Below, piece after piece: positions 29,883 through 38,293 of a DNA stretch of 64,000 bases (its first letter is position 1; every line of letters starts with the position of its first letter). The stretch covers positions 1 to 64,000 of the forward strand of contig JAETNQ010000009.1 of NCBI GenBank assembly GCA_021772075.1. Reading direction: 5' to 3'. Made by a program: the position numbers and the translations under genes. This stretch comes from Lachnospiraceae bacterium. GTDB lineage: Bacteria; Bacillota; Clostridia; Lachnospirales; Lachnospiraceae. A model generated the notes under the pieces. The model searched no databases. It saw only the letters and a list, made by a program, of their open reading frames with translations, and was not told where the DNA came from.

Positions 29883-29989
29883 CTACTAACCATATGCTAT
29901 CATATGACGCTGCACCGGTTTTGTCAATGTGATTTTTTGTTGCTAACCACAGTTTCATCATACTAACCAATATGTTAGCGTATGCTAAC
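29842..29989 (-). promoter_or_regulatory. feo promoter with clustered DtxR-like boxes
   Basis: On the minus strand TTGACA (29922-29927) and TATGAT (29899-29904) are spaced by 17 bp. Inverted TTAG/CTAA sites cluster around them: TTAGTTTTCGCTAA (29842-29855), GTTAGCATCTACTAAC (29875-29890, just past the start of transcription), CTAACCAATATGTTAG (29963-29978) and GTTAGCGTATGCTAAC (29974-29989). The layout fits Fe-dependent repression by the DtxR-type protein at 25905. A further 130 bp to 30125 shows nothing. Confidence 0.65.
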
Positions 29990-30125
29990 TCATTATTTTG
30001 TACAAAATATACATCACTTTTCCAATTTCAGGTTATCATAAGATCAGTTGATTGGTGCATTTTCATCGGCAATGCTGTCATTTACCTATGAAAGATGAAT
30101 TCAGGCCATAGTAGATAAACAAATC

Positions 30126-30704
30126 TCATACTGCTACCTCCACTACGATCTTCCCGTTCACTTTTCCCCCATCCAAAGCCATACACGCCTCCCGGATATC
30201 GCTAAACCCATAAGACGCCCCGATACAGGGCTTCCATTTATTTCTGCCAATAAATGCAAAAATATCATCCATTGCCTGCCGCGTGGGCCAGTTGCTGTGG
30301 AACCCAGCAAGGTATACCCCGTTTGGGATGAATTTGATCGGGTCAAAACCATTCAGGGCGTAGACTCCGCCAAGGATTCCCGTATTACATACAATGCCGC
30401 CCTTCTCCATGCACCGAAGCGTATCGGAAAGAGTCTTTACGCCCACCAGTTCCAGAGCTTTTGTCGCCCCGGACAGCGTACCTTCCAGTTCCCCGTCATC
30501 CAGTACCGCCTCGCCCGCTCCAGCCAGCAAAGGAAGCTTCTCCTGCCTGTGGGTGGTCGCTATCACCCTGCACCCCAGAGCCTTTGCAATCTGGATGGCA
30601 GCATAACCCAAAGCACAGGTGCCGCCTCTGACCAGAAGCGTATCCGAAGGCTTTAAGTCCAAGCATTCAAATAGGAACTTATGGAGGTGTCGATATGCTG
30701 ACAA
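30126..30704 (-). pseudogene. 5'-truncated zinc-type alcohol dehydrogenase / quinone oxidoreductase
   Basis: The C-terminal 180 or so residues of an MDR-family oxidoreductase: dinucleotide-binding LVRGGTCALGYAAIQIAKAL, then GIVCNTGILGG and a final KVNGKIVVEVAV. Intact relatives are near 325 residues. The catalytic GroES-like half is gone. The first codons (MSAYRHLHKF) are antisense to the HxlR start region, so the true family sequence begins at about LFECLDLKP near 30672. Loss of the 5' part next to a divergent regulator suggests deletion. HxlR proteins often control adjacent oxidoreductases. Confidence 0.75.
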
Positions 30705-31027
30705 AAGAAGAAATGCCAGCCTGCCCTGTAGCTACCACCGTAGCGCTAATCGGAAGTAAATGGAAACTGCTGATCAGACGAAATCTCCTGGCACGCCCTT
30801 GGCGCTTTAACGAATTGAAAAAAGACTGGGAAGGGATCAGCCAGAAAGTATTGACAGACAGTCTGCGTTCTTTAGAGGCCGACGGGATCATCACACGGAC
30901 TGCATATCCCGAAGTCTCCCCTCGGGTAGAGTACGCCCTGAGCGAGTTAGGTGAATCCATGCGACCTATCATTGATTCCATGGAAGCATGGGGGATATCT
31001 TACAAAAAATTAATGGCAGATACATAA
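30695..31027 (+). CDS. HxlR-family transcriptional regulator
   Basis: A 110-residue winged-helix regulator with the family N-terminal cysteine (ACPVATTVALIGSKWKLLI), recognition region FNELKKDWEGISQKVLTDSL and the wing ITRTAYPEVSPRVEYALSE. HxlR members respond to aldehydes, quinones or redox change, often through that cysteine. The ATG follows GGAGGTGTCGAT. It is divergent from, and overlaps, a truncated dehydrogenase that may have been its target. Confidence 0.92.
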   Translation: MLTKEEMPACPVATTVALIGSKWKLLIRRNLLARPWRFNELKKDWEGISQKVLTDSLRSLEADGIITRTAYPEVSPRVEYALSELGESMRPIIDSMEAWGISYKKLMADT

Positions 31028-31041
31028 ATCCTGCCTTATAA

Positions 31042-31114
31042 CCGCCAGAAAACGGCGGCGCAGAAATAAGATAAGACCGCCTGTTTCGCACCAAAAAAGC
31101 ATCCAAACAGGCGG
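31042..31114. terminator. Two hairpins between convergent HxlR and cupin genes
   Basis: CCGCC/GGCGG (31042-31058) and a 10-bp stem CCGCCTGTTT/AAACAGGCGG (31077-31086 with 31105-31114) lie in the 148-bp gap between two convergent genes. Neither has a clear T tail, so termination is plausible rather than certain. Confidence 0.4.
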
Positions 31115-31175
31115 CCTCCCAGCCACTCTTTTCATTCAGCTGCAGATCCAGTTTTCCCTTCACTTTCACCTATCA

Positions 31176-31499
31176 TCAGAACGAAACGGTAAGCTGCATT
31201 TTAAATTTTTCTTCTCCGTATACGGCATGCGGAATATCTTTCGGCATGATCAGCGTCTCACCCTCGCGCAAGGTAAAGACTTCACCGCCAACGGTAAAAC
31301 GTCCTGTTCCTTCCAGAACAGTCACCATCGCATCCCCGCCTGCCGCGTGGGTGGATATTTCTTCCTCCTTGTCAAAGGAAAAAATTGTCATACTGACTTT
31401 ATCATTCTGCACAAGCGTTTTGCTGACTACCTGACCGGTCTGATAGTCAACCTGGTCTTTTAACTGTAATTTCGTCTGTTTTTCGATGTTTTTATACAT
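31176..31499 (-). CDS. Small cupin-domain protein
   Basis: A 107-residue single beta-barrel cupin (SFDKEEEISTHAAGGDAMVT, then VLEGTGRFTVGGEVFTLREG and MPKDIPHAVYG). The metal-ligand set is partial: one His in each motif plus a Glu. Catalysis or metal sensing cannot be assigned. It is 15 bp downstream of the ferredoxin gene and divergent from a Crp-type regulator, a combination that in anaerobes usually goes with nitrosative or redox stress. Confidence 0.88.
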   Translation of the reverse strand: MYKNIEKQTKLQLKDQVDYQTGQVVSKTLVQNDKVSMTIFSFDKEEEISTHAAGGDAMVTVLEGTGRFTVGGEVFTLREGETLIMPKDIPHAVYGEEKFKMQLTVSF

Positions 31500-31514
31500 A
31501 ATTCATTTCCTTTC

Positions 31515-32228
31515 CTAATCTTCAAGAATTTTACCATCCATGGATACGGTTACGGTCTGCCACGGGATAAACTTCCCGCTTTCCTGCAGGGCTTTCTTTG
31601 CTGCCATCTCAAGTCCTCCGCAGCAGGGGACTTCCATCCGCAGGATAGCAACGCTTTTAATATCGTTATTCCTTATTATTTCCGTCAGCTTTTCACTGTA
31701 ATCAACAGAATCCAGTTTCGGGCAGCCAATCAGCGTGACTTTTCCCTTCATAAAGTCCTCATGGATATTTGCATAGGCGTATGCAGTACAGTCAGCCGCG
31801 AGCAGCAATTTTGCCCCGCTAAAATATGGGGCGTTTACAGGGACAAGCTTTATCTGGCAGGGCCACTGTCCAAGATGCGAGACTCCTGCCGGCGCATGGG
31901 ATGGGGATTTTTCCGTGTTCGGATGCGCCATCTGGCGTATCCGCGTACCCGGACAGCCTGCATGGGGAGCCATGTCCTGCCCTTCCGCTTTCTTTTGTTT
32001 GGCGGCAAGGACAGCTGCCTCGTCATATGCAGGCGCTTCCCGTTCCTCAAAGCTGATGGCACCGGTTGGACACTCCGGCAGACAGTCTCCCAGTCCGTCA
32101 CAATAATCCTCGCGGGTAAGCACTGCTTTTCCGTCAATCATTTCAATCGCCCCTTCGTGGCAGGCCGCAGCACACGCGCCGCATCCATTGCACTTATTTT
32201 CATCAATTTTTATAATTTTCCTGATCAT
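31515..32228 (-). CDS. Ferredoxin-domain redox protein
   Basis: The 237-residue protein has an N-terminal 2x[4Fe-4S] domain (CNGCGACAAAC, then CDGLGDCLPECP) and a C-terminal domain of about 120 residues with further cysteines (LLAADCTAYAY, LIGCPKLDSVDY, RMEVPCCGGLE). Such proteins sit beside hybrid-cluster protein genes and Crp/HcpR regulators in Clostridia. Hcp itself is not in the window. Electron carriage is established for the domain; the partner is inferred. It is the first gene of the ferredoxin-cupin pair. Confidence 0.88.
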   Translation of the reverse strand: MIRKIIKIDENKCNGCGACAAACHEGAIEMIDGKAVLTREDYCDGLGDCLPECPTGAISFEEREAPAYDEAAVLAAKQKKAEGQDMAPHAGCPGTRIRQMAHPNTEKSPSHAPAGVSHLGQWPCQIKLVPVNAPYFSGAKLLLAADCTAYAYANIHEDFMKGKVTLIGCPKLDSVDYSEKLTEIIRNNDIKSVAILRMEVPCCGGLEMAAKKALQESGKFIPWQTVTVSMDGKILED

Positions 32229-32284
32229 TCTTTATCCCTCCTGATTAGATGCCATGTTCTGTCCTCTCCCAAAACATCTTCGTC

Positions 32285-32344
32285 TTGACCTTACGTTCCT
32301 GATTATACTATAATACTTTTCGTAAGTATGTGGTTATAACCACA
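32285..32344 (+). promoter_or_regulatory. Promoter and 16-bp perfect operator of the Crp-type gene
   Basis: TTGACC (32285-32290), 18 bp, TATAAT (32309-32314). Directly downstream is the perfect palindrome TGTGGTTATAACCACA (32329-32344), covering about +8 to +24. It is a good candidate for autorepression by the Crp/Fnr protein, and it may also act on the divergent ferredoxin gene. Confidence 0.65.
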
Positions 32345-32362
32345 GAAATGAGGTTTTTTACT

Positions 32363-33016
32363 TTGGATTTTATTTCTAAAACACCCCTTTTTCGGGGATG
32401 CACAGAGGAAGATATTCTGAACATGGCCAAACATCTGGATTTTCGGACGGACAGATATAAAAAAGGGGATACTATCCTCAGCGCCGGAAGCATCGTGACC
32501 GATATCGGCCTCGTCCTTTCTGGGAGCGTACGGATTGAATATACTGATTTATGGGGGAACAAGAGCATCCTTGGCATCACCCCCGCCGGAGGCGTATTTG
32601 CTGAGTCCTATGCCTGTATTCCGAACGAACCATTGATGATAGATGCCGTGGCGAATGAAGACTGCCATATTTTATCCATAAGCGTTCCCAAGCTTTTCAC
32701 GCCCTGTCCGGTCTGCGGAAGCCAAAATAAGCTTATTCAGAATCTTGTTATAATCAGTGCGGAGAAAAATCTGCAGCTTTCCCGACGCAGCATGCACACA
32801 TCGCCCAAAACAATACGGGAACGGCTGTTTTCCTATTTTTCACAGCAGGTTTCTGCACAAAGAAGCAACAAAATTGTAATTCCGTTCGACCGCCAGCAAC
32901 TGGCAGACTATCTGAACCTGGATCGCAGCGCTTTGTCGAAAGAATTAGGAAAAATGAGGAATGACGGTTTGATTGAATTTAACAAGAATACTTTCTTGAT
33001 AAAAACTGATATTTAA
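32363..33016 (+). CDS. Crp/Fnr-family transcriptional regulator
   Basis: A cyclic-nucleotide-binding-like sensor domain (FRTDRYKKGDTILSAGSIVT, GLVLSGSVRIEYTDLWGNKS) and a C-terminal winged helix (IPFDRQQLADYLNLDRSALS, then KELGKMRNDGLIEF). A CPVCGSQ insertion in the long helix region could bind metal or a cluster. Start choice: TTG at 32363 has GAGG at a proper distance and gives the usual N-terminus DFISKTPLFRG. ATG at 32348 and GTG at 32330 lack a site and fall at or in the operator. It probably controls the divergent ferredoxin-cupin operon. Confidence 0.88.
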   Translation: MDFISKTPLFRGCTEEDILNMAKHLDFRTDRYKKGDTILSAGSIVTDIGLVLSGSVRIEYTDLWGNKSILGITPAGGVFAESYACIPNEPLMIDAVANEDCHILSISVPKLFTPCPVCGSQNKLIQNLVIISAEKNLQLSRRSMHTSPKTIRERLFSYFSQQVSAQRSNKIVIPFDRQQLADYLNLDRSALSKELGKMRNDGLIEFNKNTFLIKTDI

Positions 33017-33036
33017 TCATCCGAGGAGGGTGCTTT

Positions 33037-33105
33037 CATGATTAACAGTATACAGTATTTCGCGGAAATAAAGATTCCATCTGACACTTCATGTTCCGGT
33101 TTATA
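33037..33105 (+). pseudogene. Short ORF with strong ribosome site, likely 5' stub of a lost gene
   Basis: Twenty-two codons (MINSIQYFAEIKIPSDTSCS and two more) follow GAGGAGGGTGCTTTC, a strong Shine-Dalgarno, 20 bp after the Crp-type stop. The ribosome site is too good for chance, but the frame stops at once. The simplest reading is the beginning of a downstream gene cut by the deletion that also broke the neighbouring glycosyltransferase. A genuine micropeptide is an alternative. Confidence 0.35.
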
Positions 33106-33139
33106 AGGATGGTTCGCCGTCCTGTCCCCACCCCCTTTT

Positions 33140-33347
33140 TCTATTAACTGCTGTCCGTTACAGTCCATAGTGCCTGCCAGCCTGCTATTCCATAATTCAT
33201 TCTTTATATAAGCCAGAGCCGTTTTGATGCTCCCTTCCCGCTGCCGTCATCCACTACCACCATCTGGCATCCATATGCCCAAAGCTGACCCGTGATCGTT
33301 ATTAATGTTTCATCCGGCTTATATGCCGGAATAATTACTACTGACAT
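33140..33347 (-). pseudogene. Decayed family 2 glycosyltransferase (N-terminal remnant)
   Basis: Starting at 33347 after AGGAGATATAGCC, the frame reads MSVVIIPAYKPDETLITI and then MVVVDDGSGKG, the nucleotide-sugar-binding start of GT2 enzymes. It then slips frame (ALAYIKNELW and MDCNGQQLIE continue in another frame, like the ALxYIK and MDADGQH motifs) and disappears. Most of the protein is missing. It lies directly after the PAP2 gene, so the pair once probably formed a lipid-linked glycan unit. Confidence 0.65.
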
Positions 33348-33349
33348 GG

Positions 33350-33895
33350 CTATATCTCCTCTTTTCGGCTATTACAACTTTTTTTCTTCTTCCATAATTG
33401 GTTTACGATCCAATGACCGGCATATCCTGCAAAAATCCCCACTGCAATGCCTCCCAGAATATCGGTCGGATAATGCACATATAAATACAGCCTTGAAAAC
33501 GCTATAAAAACCGCAAGCACCAATGCAGGCATCCATAACTTCTTCTCTCCAGCAAGAATAAGCGCCGCTGCCGCCGCAAAGGAAGCCGCCGTATGTCCTG
33601 ACGGGAAAGAAAAATCATCCGGTCTTGCTACCAAAAGCTGAATGGACGTGTTTATATCACATGGCCGTATTCTTCTGAACAGATTTTTCAATATTCCATT
33701 GCACAGGACAACATCCACGCATAACGCCGCTGCCAATATCGCCCCGCTTTTTCTTGTCCTCGGAATGAGAAGCAGAACTACTGACAGCAAAATCCAGATC
33801 ATTCCTGTATCCCCCAATTTTGTAACAAGGGGAATGACCATATCTCCTACCGGAGTCCGCATGCTTTGTATCCAATCCAATATGCCAATTTCCAT
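33350..33895 (-). CDS. PAP2-family membrane phosphatase
   Basis: A 181-residue integral membrane acid phosphatase with all three signature motifs: KNLFRRIRP, FPSGH and SRLYLYVHYPTDILGG. It probably dephosphorylates undecaprenyl pyrophosphate or another lipid phosphate at the outer membrane face, as UppP-like PAP2 proteins do. The true start is ATG 33895 after GGAAGAGGTGGAAGAA. The frame stays open for another 93 codons upstream through a repeat, which is not coding. The neighbouring GT2 remnant suggests decay of a larger locus. Confidence 0.88.
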   Translation of the reverse strand: MEIGILDWIQSMRTPVGDMVIPLVTKLGDTGMIWILLSVVLLLIPRTRKSGAILAAALCVDVVLCNGILKNLFRRIRPCDINTSIQLLVARPDDFSFPSGHTAASFAAAAALILAGEKKLWMPALVLAVFIAFSRLYLYVHYPTDILGGIAVGIFAGYAGHWIVNQLWKKKKSCNSRKEEI

Positions 33896-34040
33896 TTCTT
33901 CCACCTCTTCCTTCACAACCAGAGGCACTGCACCAAGAACAAATTTCTTCCGGTAATTTCTGCACCACCTGGTCACGGATTTCCCTGCATACCTCATAGC
34001 CGCTTTTCCCCAGAAACAATCAAAGAGCAGGGTATTTGAC

Positions 34041-34116
34041 CCTCGCGGCAGTCGCCAATATGTCCAAGTCAACCAAAGGTTGACTTTAAGCCGCCACTTG
34101 GCTCGTTGCTCGCGGG
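34041..34116. repeat. REP-like hairpin repeat, copy 1
   Basis: Outer ends GCAGTCGCCAA and TTGGCTCGTTGCTCGCGGGA pair imperfectly and match copy 2 at 62104-62157. The inner stem is AGTCAACC-AAA-GGTTGACTT, which copy 2 lacks. It lies upstream of the PAP2 gene. The remaining sequence to 34368 holds no gene; 34205-34235 faintly resembles the last codons of the Crp gene (AAGGAATTAGG...). Confidence 0.7.
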
Positions 34117-34368
34117 AATAAATTTTAAACAATCCGACTATTTCATACTCCCTTGCTGTCTTTGCAGAAGCCAAAGCTAAAATATTTCCGCTAATCTTCC
34201 CAACCCCGCCAAGGAATTAGGAAAAAAGAGGATCTGCTGCTCTTCGCTCCATTTTTTGAGGGATTTTTATAGAATTGCAAAAGTATCTATGATAAAATAA
34301 TAAATACTGATTAGTCATTAATCGGTTGTCCCATATAATAGCAAAATACAGAATTGAAAGGAACCATT

Positions 34369-34932
34369 ATGTCAAAGATAGCTGTTTATTTCCCAGGCAT
34401 AGGATACCACTGCGACAAGCCTCTTCTATATTATAGCAGGAATATCGCCTGCGAACTGGGATATATAAATTATAGAAATGTAAGTTACACATATCACGCC
34501 AAAAATATCCGCGGCAATGAAGATAAAATGAAAGAAGCATATGAAGCGCTGTTTTCCCAGACTGAAGCTGAACTTGCTGATATTGTCTGGTCCGAGTACA
34601 ATGATGTGCTTTTTATATCCAAAAGCATCGGTACGATCATTGCAACATCATATGCAGAGAAGTATAAATTAAAAAGTACAAGGCATATCCTGTATACGCC
34701 TTTATCACAGACTTACCTTTTTGCACCAGACCATGCCATCGGATTTATTGGAACAGCAGACCCGTGGAGCGATACAGATGAGATTATCCAACTCTCAAAT
34801 GCAAACCATATTCCTATGGTTATATATGAAGGATGCAATCATTCCCTCGAATGTGCTGATACGCTGAAAAACATTGAGAATTTAAAGGATATCATGCAAA
34901 GAACAATGGATTTCTGCAAAGAAACTCATTGA
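34369..34932 (+). CDS. Alpha/beta-hydrolase-like protein
   Basis: A 187-residue small hydrolase-fold protein: the N-terminal IAVYFPGIGYHCDKPLLYYS carries an oxyanion-hole region, VLFISKSIGTIIATSYAEKY looks like the nucleophile elbow (SxSxGT), and IYEGCNHSLE would supply the catalytic His. The acidic residue is probably in FIGTADPWSD. There is no signal peptide. The start is set by GAAAGGAACCATT before ATG 34369. The substrate is unknown. It stands alone between remnants. Confidence 0.75.
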   Translation: MSKIAVYFPGIGYHCDKPLLYYSRNIACELGYINYRNVSYTYHAKNIRGNEDKMKEAYEALFSQTEAELADIVWSEYNDVLFISKSIGTIIATSYAEKYKLKSTRHILYTPLSQTYLFAPDHAIGFIGTADPWSDTDEIIQLSNANHIPMVIYEGCNHSLECADTLKNIENLKDIMQRTMDFCKETH

Positions 34933-34952
34933 AAACTCAATCTTTTTATAAA

Positions 34953-35218
34953 TGCATATTCCAGTTCCAGATTTCTCACTTCAGCGGAAAGCGAATGCCC
35001 CGCCGTATAAATGCTGACGTGCGGCCCAAGAAATGCATCATCTCCAAAACCACTGCATTTTCATCCAGAATCGTCAGTCCTGTATTTGCATAAAAATGTT
35101 TTTCAAATTCAATTTTTTGCAGGCAGCTCTGATTTCCGCCCATAGGTTATCAGAAATCTTATACGGATTATATAATTTCCCTGAAATCATACATCCTCTT
35201 TCTGTCATATTCCCTCCT
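34953..35218 (-). pseudogene. Decayed sugar O-acetyltransferase
   Basis: From ATG 35218 (GGAGGGAAT site) the frame gives MTERGCMISGKLYNPYKISD, the start of maltose/galactoside acetyltransferases. It then needs shifts to read KHFYANTGLTILDENAVV and DDAFLGPHVSIYTAGHSL, the hexapeptide-repeat part with catalytic His. Internal deletion and at least two frameshifts make it non-functional. An intact homologue is at 36127-36762, about 1 kb away. Confidence 0.7.
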
Positions 35219-35276
35219 TAAACAAAAACTGCCCGCCGACTTGCCGTCAATCTTCTATCCATTTCCTGCAACTTCT

Positions 35277-36107
35277 TTATAATCCGTGAAATACTGGCTG
35301 CTGTTTTTCATAGGTGCAGAAATACTGAAATCCCAGCCCCTTCAGCAGATGTCTGGCCTCCTTAATATAAGCCCCTAAATGTTCCGCCTTGTGGCTGTCA
35401 CTGCCAATCGTGATGATTTCTCCTCCCAGTTCCCGGTACAGCTTTAATATATCCATAGAAGGTGTTGTATTTTTCAGCCCATACCGATGGTATGATGTAT
35501 TGAACTCTATTCCCTTGCCATCCGCAATCACGGTTCTCAATATCTCTGAAATAATCGATTTTACTTTTTCAAATGGATATTCGCCTTTCTCATCATACCG
35601 TACAATAAGGTCCATATGCCCTAACACACTGTAATCCCGATATTCCCTTATGACATTCAGCATTTCCTCATAATATTTCTCATTATATTCCTTCTGGCTT
35701 TTCCCTCTTTGAAAATCCTGTGTCCAAAATTCCTGGTCATCCGCCTGATGAACAGACAGAATAACAAAATCAAAAGGATATTTGTGAACCAATGCCCTGT
35801 ATAAAGGAATTGTATGTACCTGCATGCCAAATTCAATTCCAATCCTTATCCGGATTTTCTCCCTATATATCTCTTGCAATTCTTTGATCCTGGCAATATA
35901 CACCGGATAATCCACATTGGCAAGCGGTTCCTCTCCCCGGTACAATATTGGCTCCCCACAATCCCAATCCTGCTTAACGCCATAATCCACATGGTCTGTA
36001 AAACAGATCTCATCCATTCCCCCGGCTATAGCATCCCTGACAACCTGCTCCATCGGATATACCGAATCGTCACTAAATTCTGTATGTACATGATAGTCTG
36101 CAAACAT
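35277..36107 (-). CDS. PHP-domain phosphatase (histidinol-phosphatase-like)
   Basis: A 276-residue PHP metal-dependent phosphoesterase: DYHVHTEFSDDS, ICFTDHVDYG, GIEFGMQVH, VLSVHQADDQEFW, LGHMDLIVRYD and a final TIGSDSHKAEHLGAY supply the trinuclear metal ligands. It resembles HisJ-type histidinol-phosphatases (histidine synthesis). No his genes are adjacent, although hisA is at the end of the window, so another phosphate ester is possible. It is 20 bp downstream of the acetyltransferase gene. Confidence 0.9.
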   Translation of the reverse strand: MFADYHVHTEFSDDSVYPMEQVVRDAIAGGMDEICFTDHVDYGVKQDWDCGEPILYRGEEPLANVDYPVYIARIKELQEIYREKIRIRIGIEFGMQVHTIPLYRALVHKYPFDFVILSVHQADDQEFWTQDFQRGKSQKEYNEKYYEEMLNVIREYRDYSVLGHMDLIVRYDEKGEYPFEKVKSIISEILRTVIADGKGIEFNTSYHRYGLKNTTPSMDILKLYRELGGEIITIGSDSHKAEHLGAYIKEARHLLKGLGFQYFCTYEKQQPVFHGL

Positions 36108-36126
36108 ATCCTTCCGCCCTTTCAGT

Positions 36127-36762
36127 CTAAAATTCCATCCGCTCCAAAATATCCTGCCATGCCTCCTCGTCTATCTCCTCGTCACGGAACAGTTTCCGTC
36201 TGTCCTTTTCCGTAATCTTCCGGATAACCCTGCATGGATTGCCTGCCGCGATGCACCAGTCCGGGATGTCCCTTGTCACCACGCTGCCGGCACCGATTAC
36301 CACGTTATCCCCTATGTGTACGCCGGGGCATACCACCGTGTTTCCCCCGAACCATACGTTATCCCCTACTGTCACTTCCTTGCCATATTCATACGCCGAA
36401 TTGCGGCTGACCGGATGAACGGGATGCCCTGCCGTGTAGATTGCCACATTGGGAGCCATCTGGCAGTTATCGCCTATCTTAATCTTTGCCACGTCTAAAA
36501 GCGTACAGTTATAGTTTGCAAAGAAATTCTTTCCCACTTCGATGTGCTTCCCATAATCGCAGTAGAACGGCGGGTTCACAAAAGCGTCCTCAGATTTCCC
36601 GAAAAGTTCCTTCACTGTCCCCTTGATTCCCGCAAAATCCGAACGATCCATAAAATTCAGTTTCTGTAAAATTTTCCTGCATACAAGCTGTTCCTCAAAA
36701 ATCGTATCATCCGAAATATAAGCCATGCCTGCATCCCGGCGCTGTCTGTTTGTCATATCCAT
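36127..36762 (-). CDS. Maltose/galactoside O-acetyltransferase family protein
   Basis: Uses acetyl-CoA to acetylate sugars. The 211-residue left-handed beta-helix protein has the N-terminal Mac domain (MTNRQRRDAGMAYISDDTIF), then hexapeptide repeats with the catalytic His (APNVAIYTAGHPVHP) and the loop WFGGNTVVCPGVHIGDNVVI ending GNPCRVIRKI. The start at ATG 36762 lies 10 bp after GGAGG; a GTG two codons earlier is possible. It precedes the PHP gene in the same direction. Confidence 0.92.
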   Translation of the reverse strand: MDMTNRQRRDAGMAYISDDTIFEEQLVCRKILQKLNFMDRSDFAGIKGTVKELFGKSEDAFVNPPFYCDYGKHIEVGKNFFANYNCTLLDVAKIKIGDNCQMAPNVAIYTAGHPVHPVSRNSAYEYGKEVTVGDNVWFGGNTVVCPGVHIGDNVVIGAGSVVTRDIPDWCIAAGNPCRVIRKITEKDRRKLFRDEEIDEEAWQDILERMEF

Positions 36763-36823
36763 TTTCACTCATCCTCCATACATTAATTTTCAGGCTGGTT
36801 GTCGAACCGCCTATCTTTAATTT

Positions 36824-38185
36824 TCATTCCGCTCCATTATACACCGTAAGGTCTTTGACCCATTTATATTTTTTATAATGACGATACACCGCCGGAAGCT
36901 TTACAATCTCATCCAGATTGACAATAAAATATACAGCCAACACTGGAAATTTCAGCATAAATGCCGTCAGAAGCCCAAGCGGCACGGTAATACACCACAT
37001 GGTCACTGTATCACACAGAAAACCGAATTGGGAATCCCCTCCTGCACAAAAAATACCTGCAATTGTCGTCCCGTTCACGGACTTTCCCACCATATAGCAG
37101 GAACACATGACAAGCATCCATCTGAGATATGCATTTGCAGTAACACTTAAATCCACCACCGCGAGAATCAGAGGACTTAAGGCAAGCAGCACGATTCCTG
37201 ATGCTGCACCACACAGAACAGACAATCTGCACAGCCTGTCTCCATATTCTTTTGCCTTATCCAGCCTGCCAGCGCCCAGTTCATTGCCAACCATGATCCC
37301 GCCGCCGCTTCCAAGTCCCAGGCAGAAGCAGGCAACAAGGTTTTTCACAATATTGGCAATCGAATTGGCCGCGACGGCGTCCGACCCAAGATGCCCCATG
37401 ATAACGGAATACATGGTAAATCCCACGCCCCAGACAATCTCGTTGCCAAGAATGGGAGAAGAATATTTCCAAAAATCGTGCCGCAATCGTTTGTCATTGT
37501 GTATTATATGGCATACCCTCAGCTTAGCGCTGTCTTGTTTTACGGTTTCAAAAATACACCACGCCGCCTCTATCACTCTGGCAATCACAGTAGCCAGCGC
37601 CGCACCCGCAATTCCCATTTGTGGTAATCCAAACCAGCCAAAGATAAGGATTGCGTTCAATATGATATTGACCACCACACTTACAGAACTGATCACGCTG
37701 GATTTTGCCGCTTTGCCCGTATTTTTCAATATACAGAGATATACTTGTGAGATACCTGTCAGCAAGAACGCCAGGGAGACCGTCCGCAGGTAAACCCTGC
37801 CGCCTTCAATCAGTGACAGCTCGTTTGTAAATATACGCATTAAAGATCCCGGGACGCACATTCCCGCAAGAAAAAACAAAAACGAAACTGCTGCGGTAAC
37901 TTTCATAACATAGGCAAAAATCTGTTCAACGGCCCCTTTATCTCCCTTGCCCCAATACTGGGCTGCGAACATGGAAAGCCCTATCGTCATGGCCATGAGA
38001 AATAAATTTTCAACAAATGTAACCTGGCTTGCAAGGGATACCGCAGACAGAGAATCCTGCGTCAGCATACCGAGCATAAGTGCGTCAGACGCACTGACCA
38101 GCGCCAGCATGAACTGCTGGAAAGCAATGGGAAACACAAGCGCCAACAGCTTTTTTGTAAAATCATAGGATTTTTTCTCTTTCAT
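36824..38185 (-). CDS. MATE-family efflux transporter
   Basis: A 453-residue multidrug/toxin exporter driven by sodium or protons, with twelve predicted membrane helices in two MatE repeats (LALVFPIAFQQFMLALVSAS, then DALMLGML; second repeat YSSPILGNEIVWGVGFTMYS). Full length. The start at 38185 follows GGATGGAAAG; the longer reading needs a TTG without a site. It is divergent from an AraC-type regulator 108 bp away, probably its controller. Confidence 0.93.
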   Translation of the reverse strand: MKEKKSYDFTKKLLALVFPIAFQQFMLALVSASDALMLGMLTQDSLSAVSLASQVTFVENLFLMAMTIGLSMFAAQYWGKGDKGAVEQIFAYVMKVTAAVSFLFFLAGMCVPGSLMRIFTNELSLIEGGRVYLRTVSLAFLLTGISQVYLCILKNTGKAAKSSVISSVSVVVNIILNAILIFGWFGLPQMGIAGAALATVIARVIEAAWCIFETVKQDSAKLRVCHIIHNDKRLRHDFWKYSSPILGNEIVWGVGFTMYSVIMGHLGSDAVAANSIANIVKNLVACFCLGLGSGGGIMVGNELGAGRLDKAKEYGDRLCRLSVLCGAASGIVLLALSPLILAVVDLSVTANAYLRWMLVMCSCYMVGKSVNGTTIAGIFCAGGDSQFGFLCDTVTMWCITVPLGLLTAFMLKFPVLAVYFIVNLDEIVKLPAVYRHYKKYKWVKDLTVYNGAE

Positions 38186-38293
38186 CTTTCCATCCGCCTG
38201 ATATTTTTTATTTGACAATATCAGGTTTTTGCATTAAAATCATTCAGTATTTTCTATTTTTATATAACAATCTTCCATTTATGAGGTGATTTT

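Noticed and set aside
33292..33507. A 71-codon plus-strand frame
   Set aside because: Antisense to the GT2 remnant and PAP2 gene; no start signal.
33896..34174. N-terminal extension of the PAP2 protein
   Set aside because: It crosses a REP-like hairpin repeat and lacks family similarity; ATG 33895 has a good ribosome site.
34200..34290. Possible Crp C-terminal remnant (AAGGAATTAGGAAAA similar to the end of the Crp gene)
   Set aside because: Only about 17-20 bases agree and the surrounding translation does not follow the family. Too short to call.
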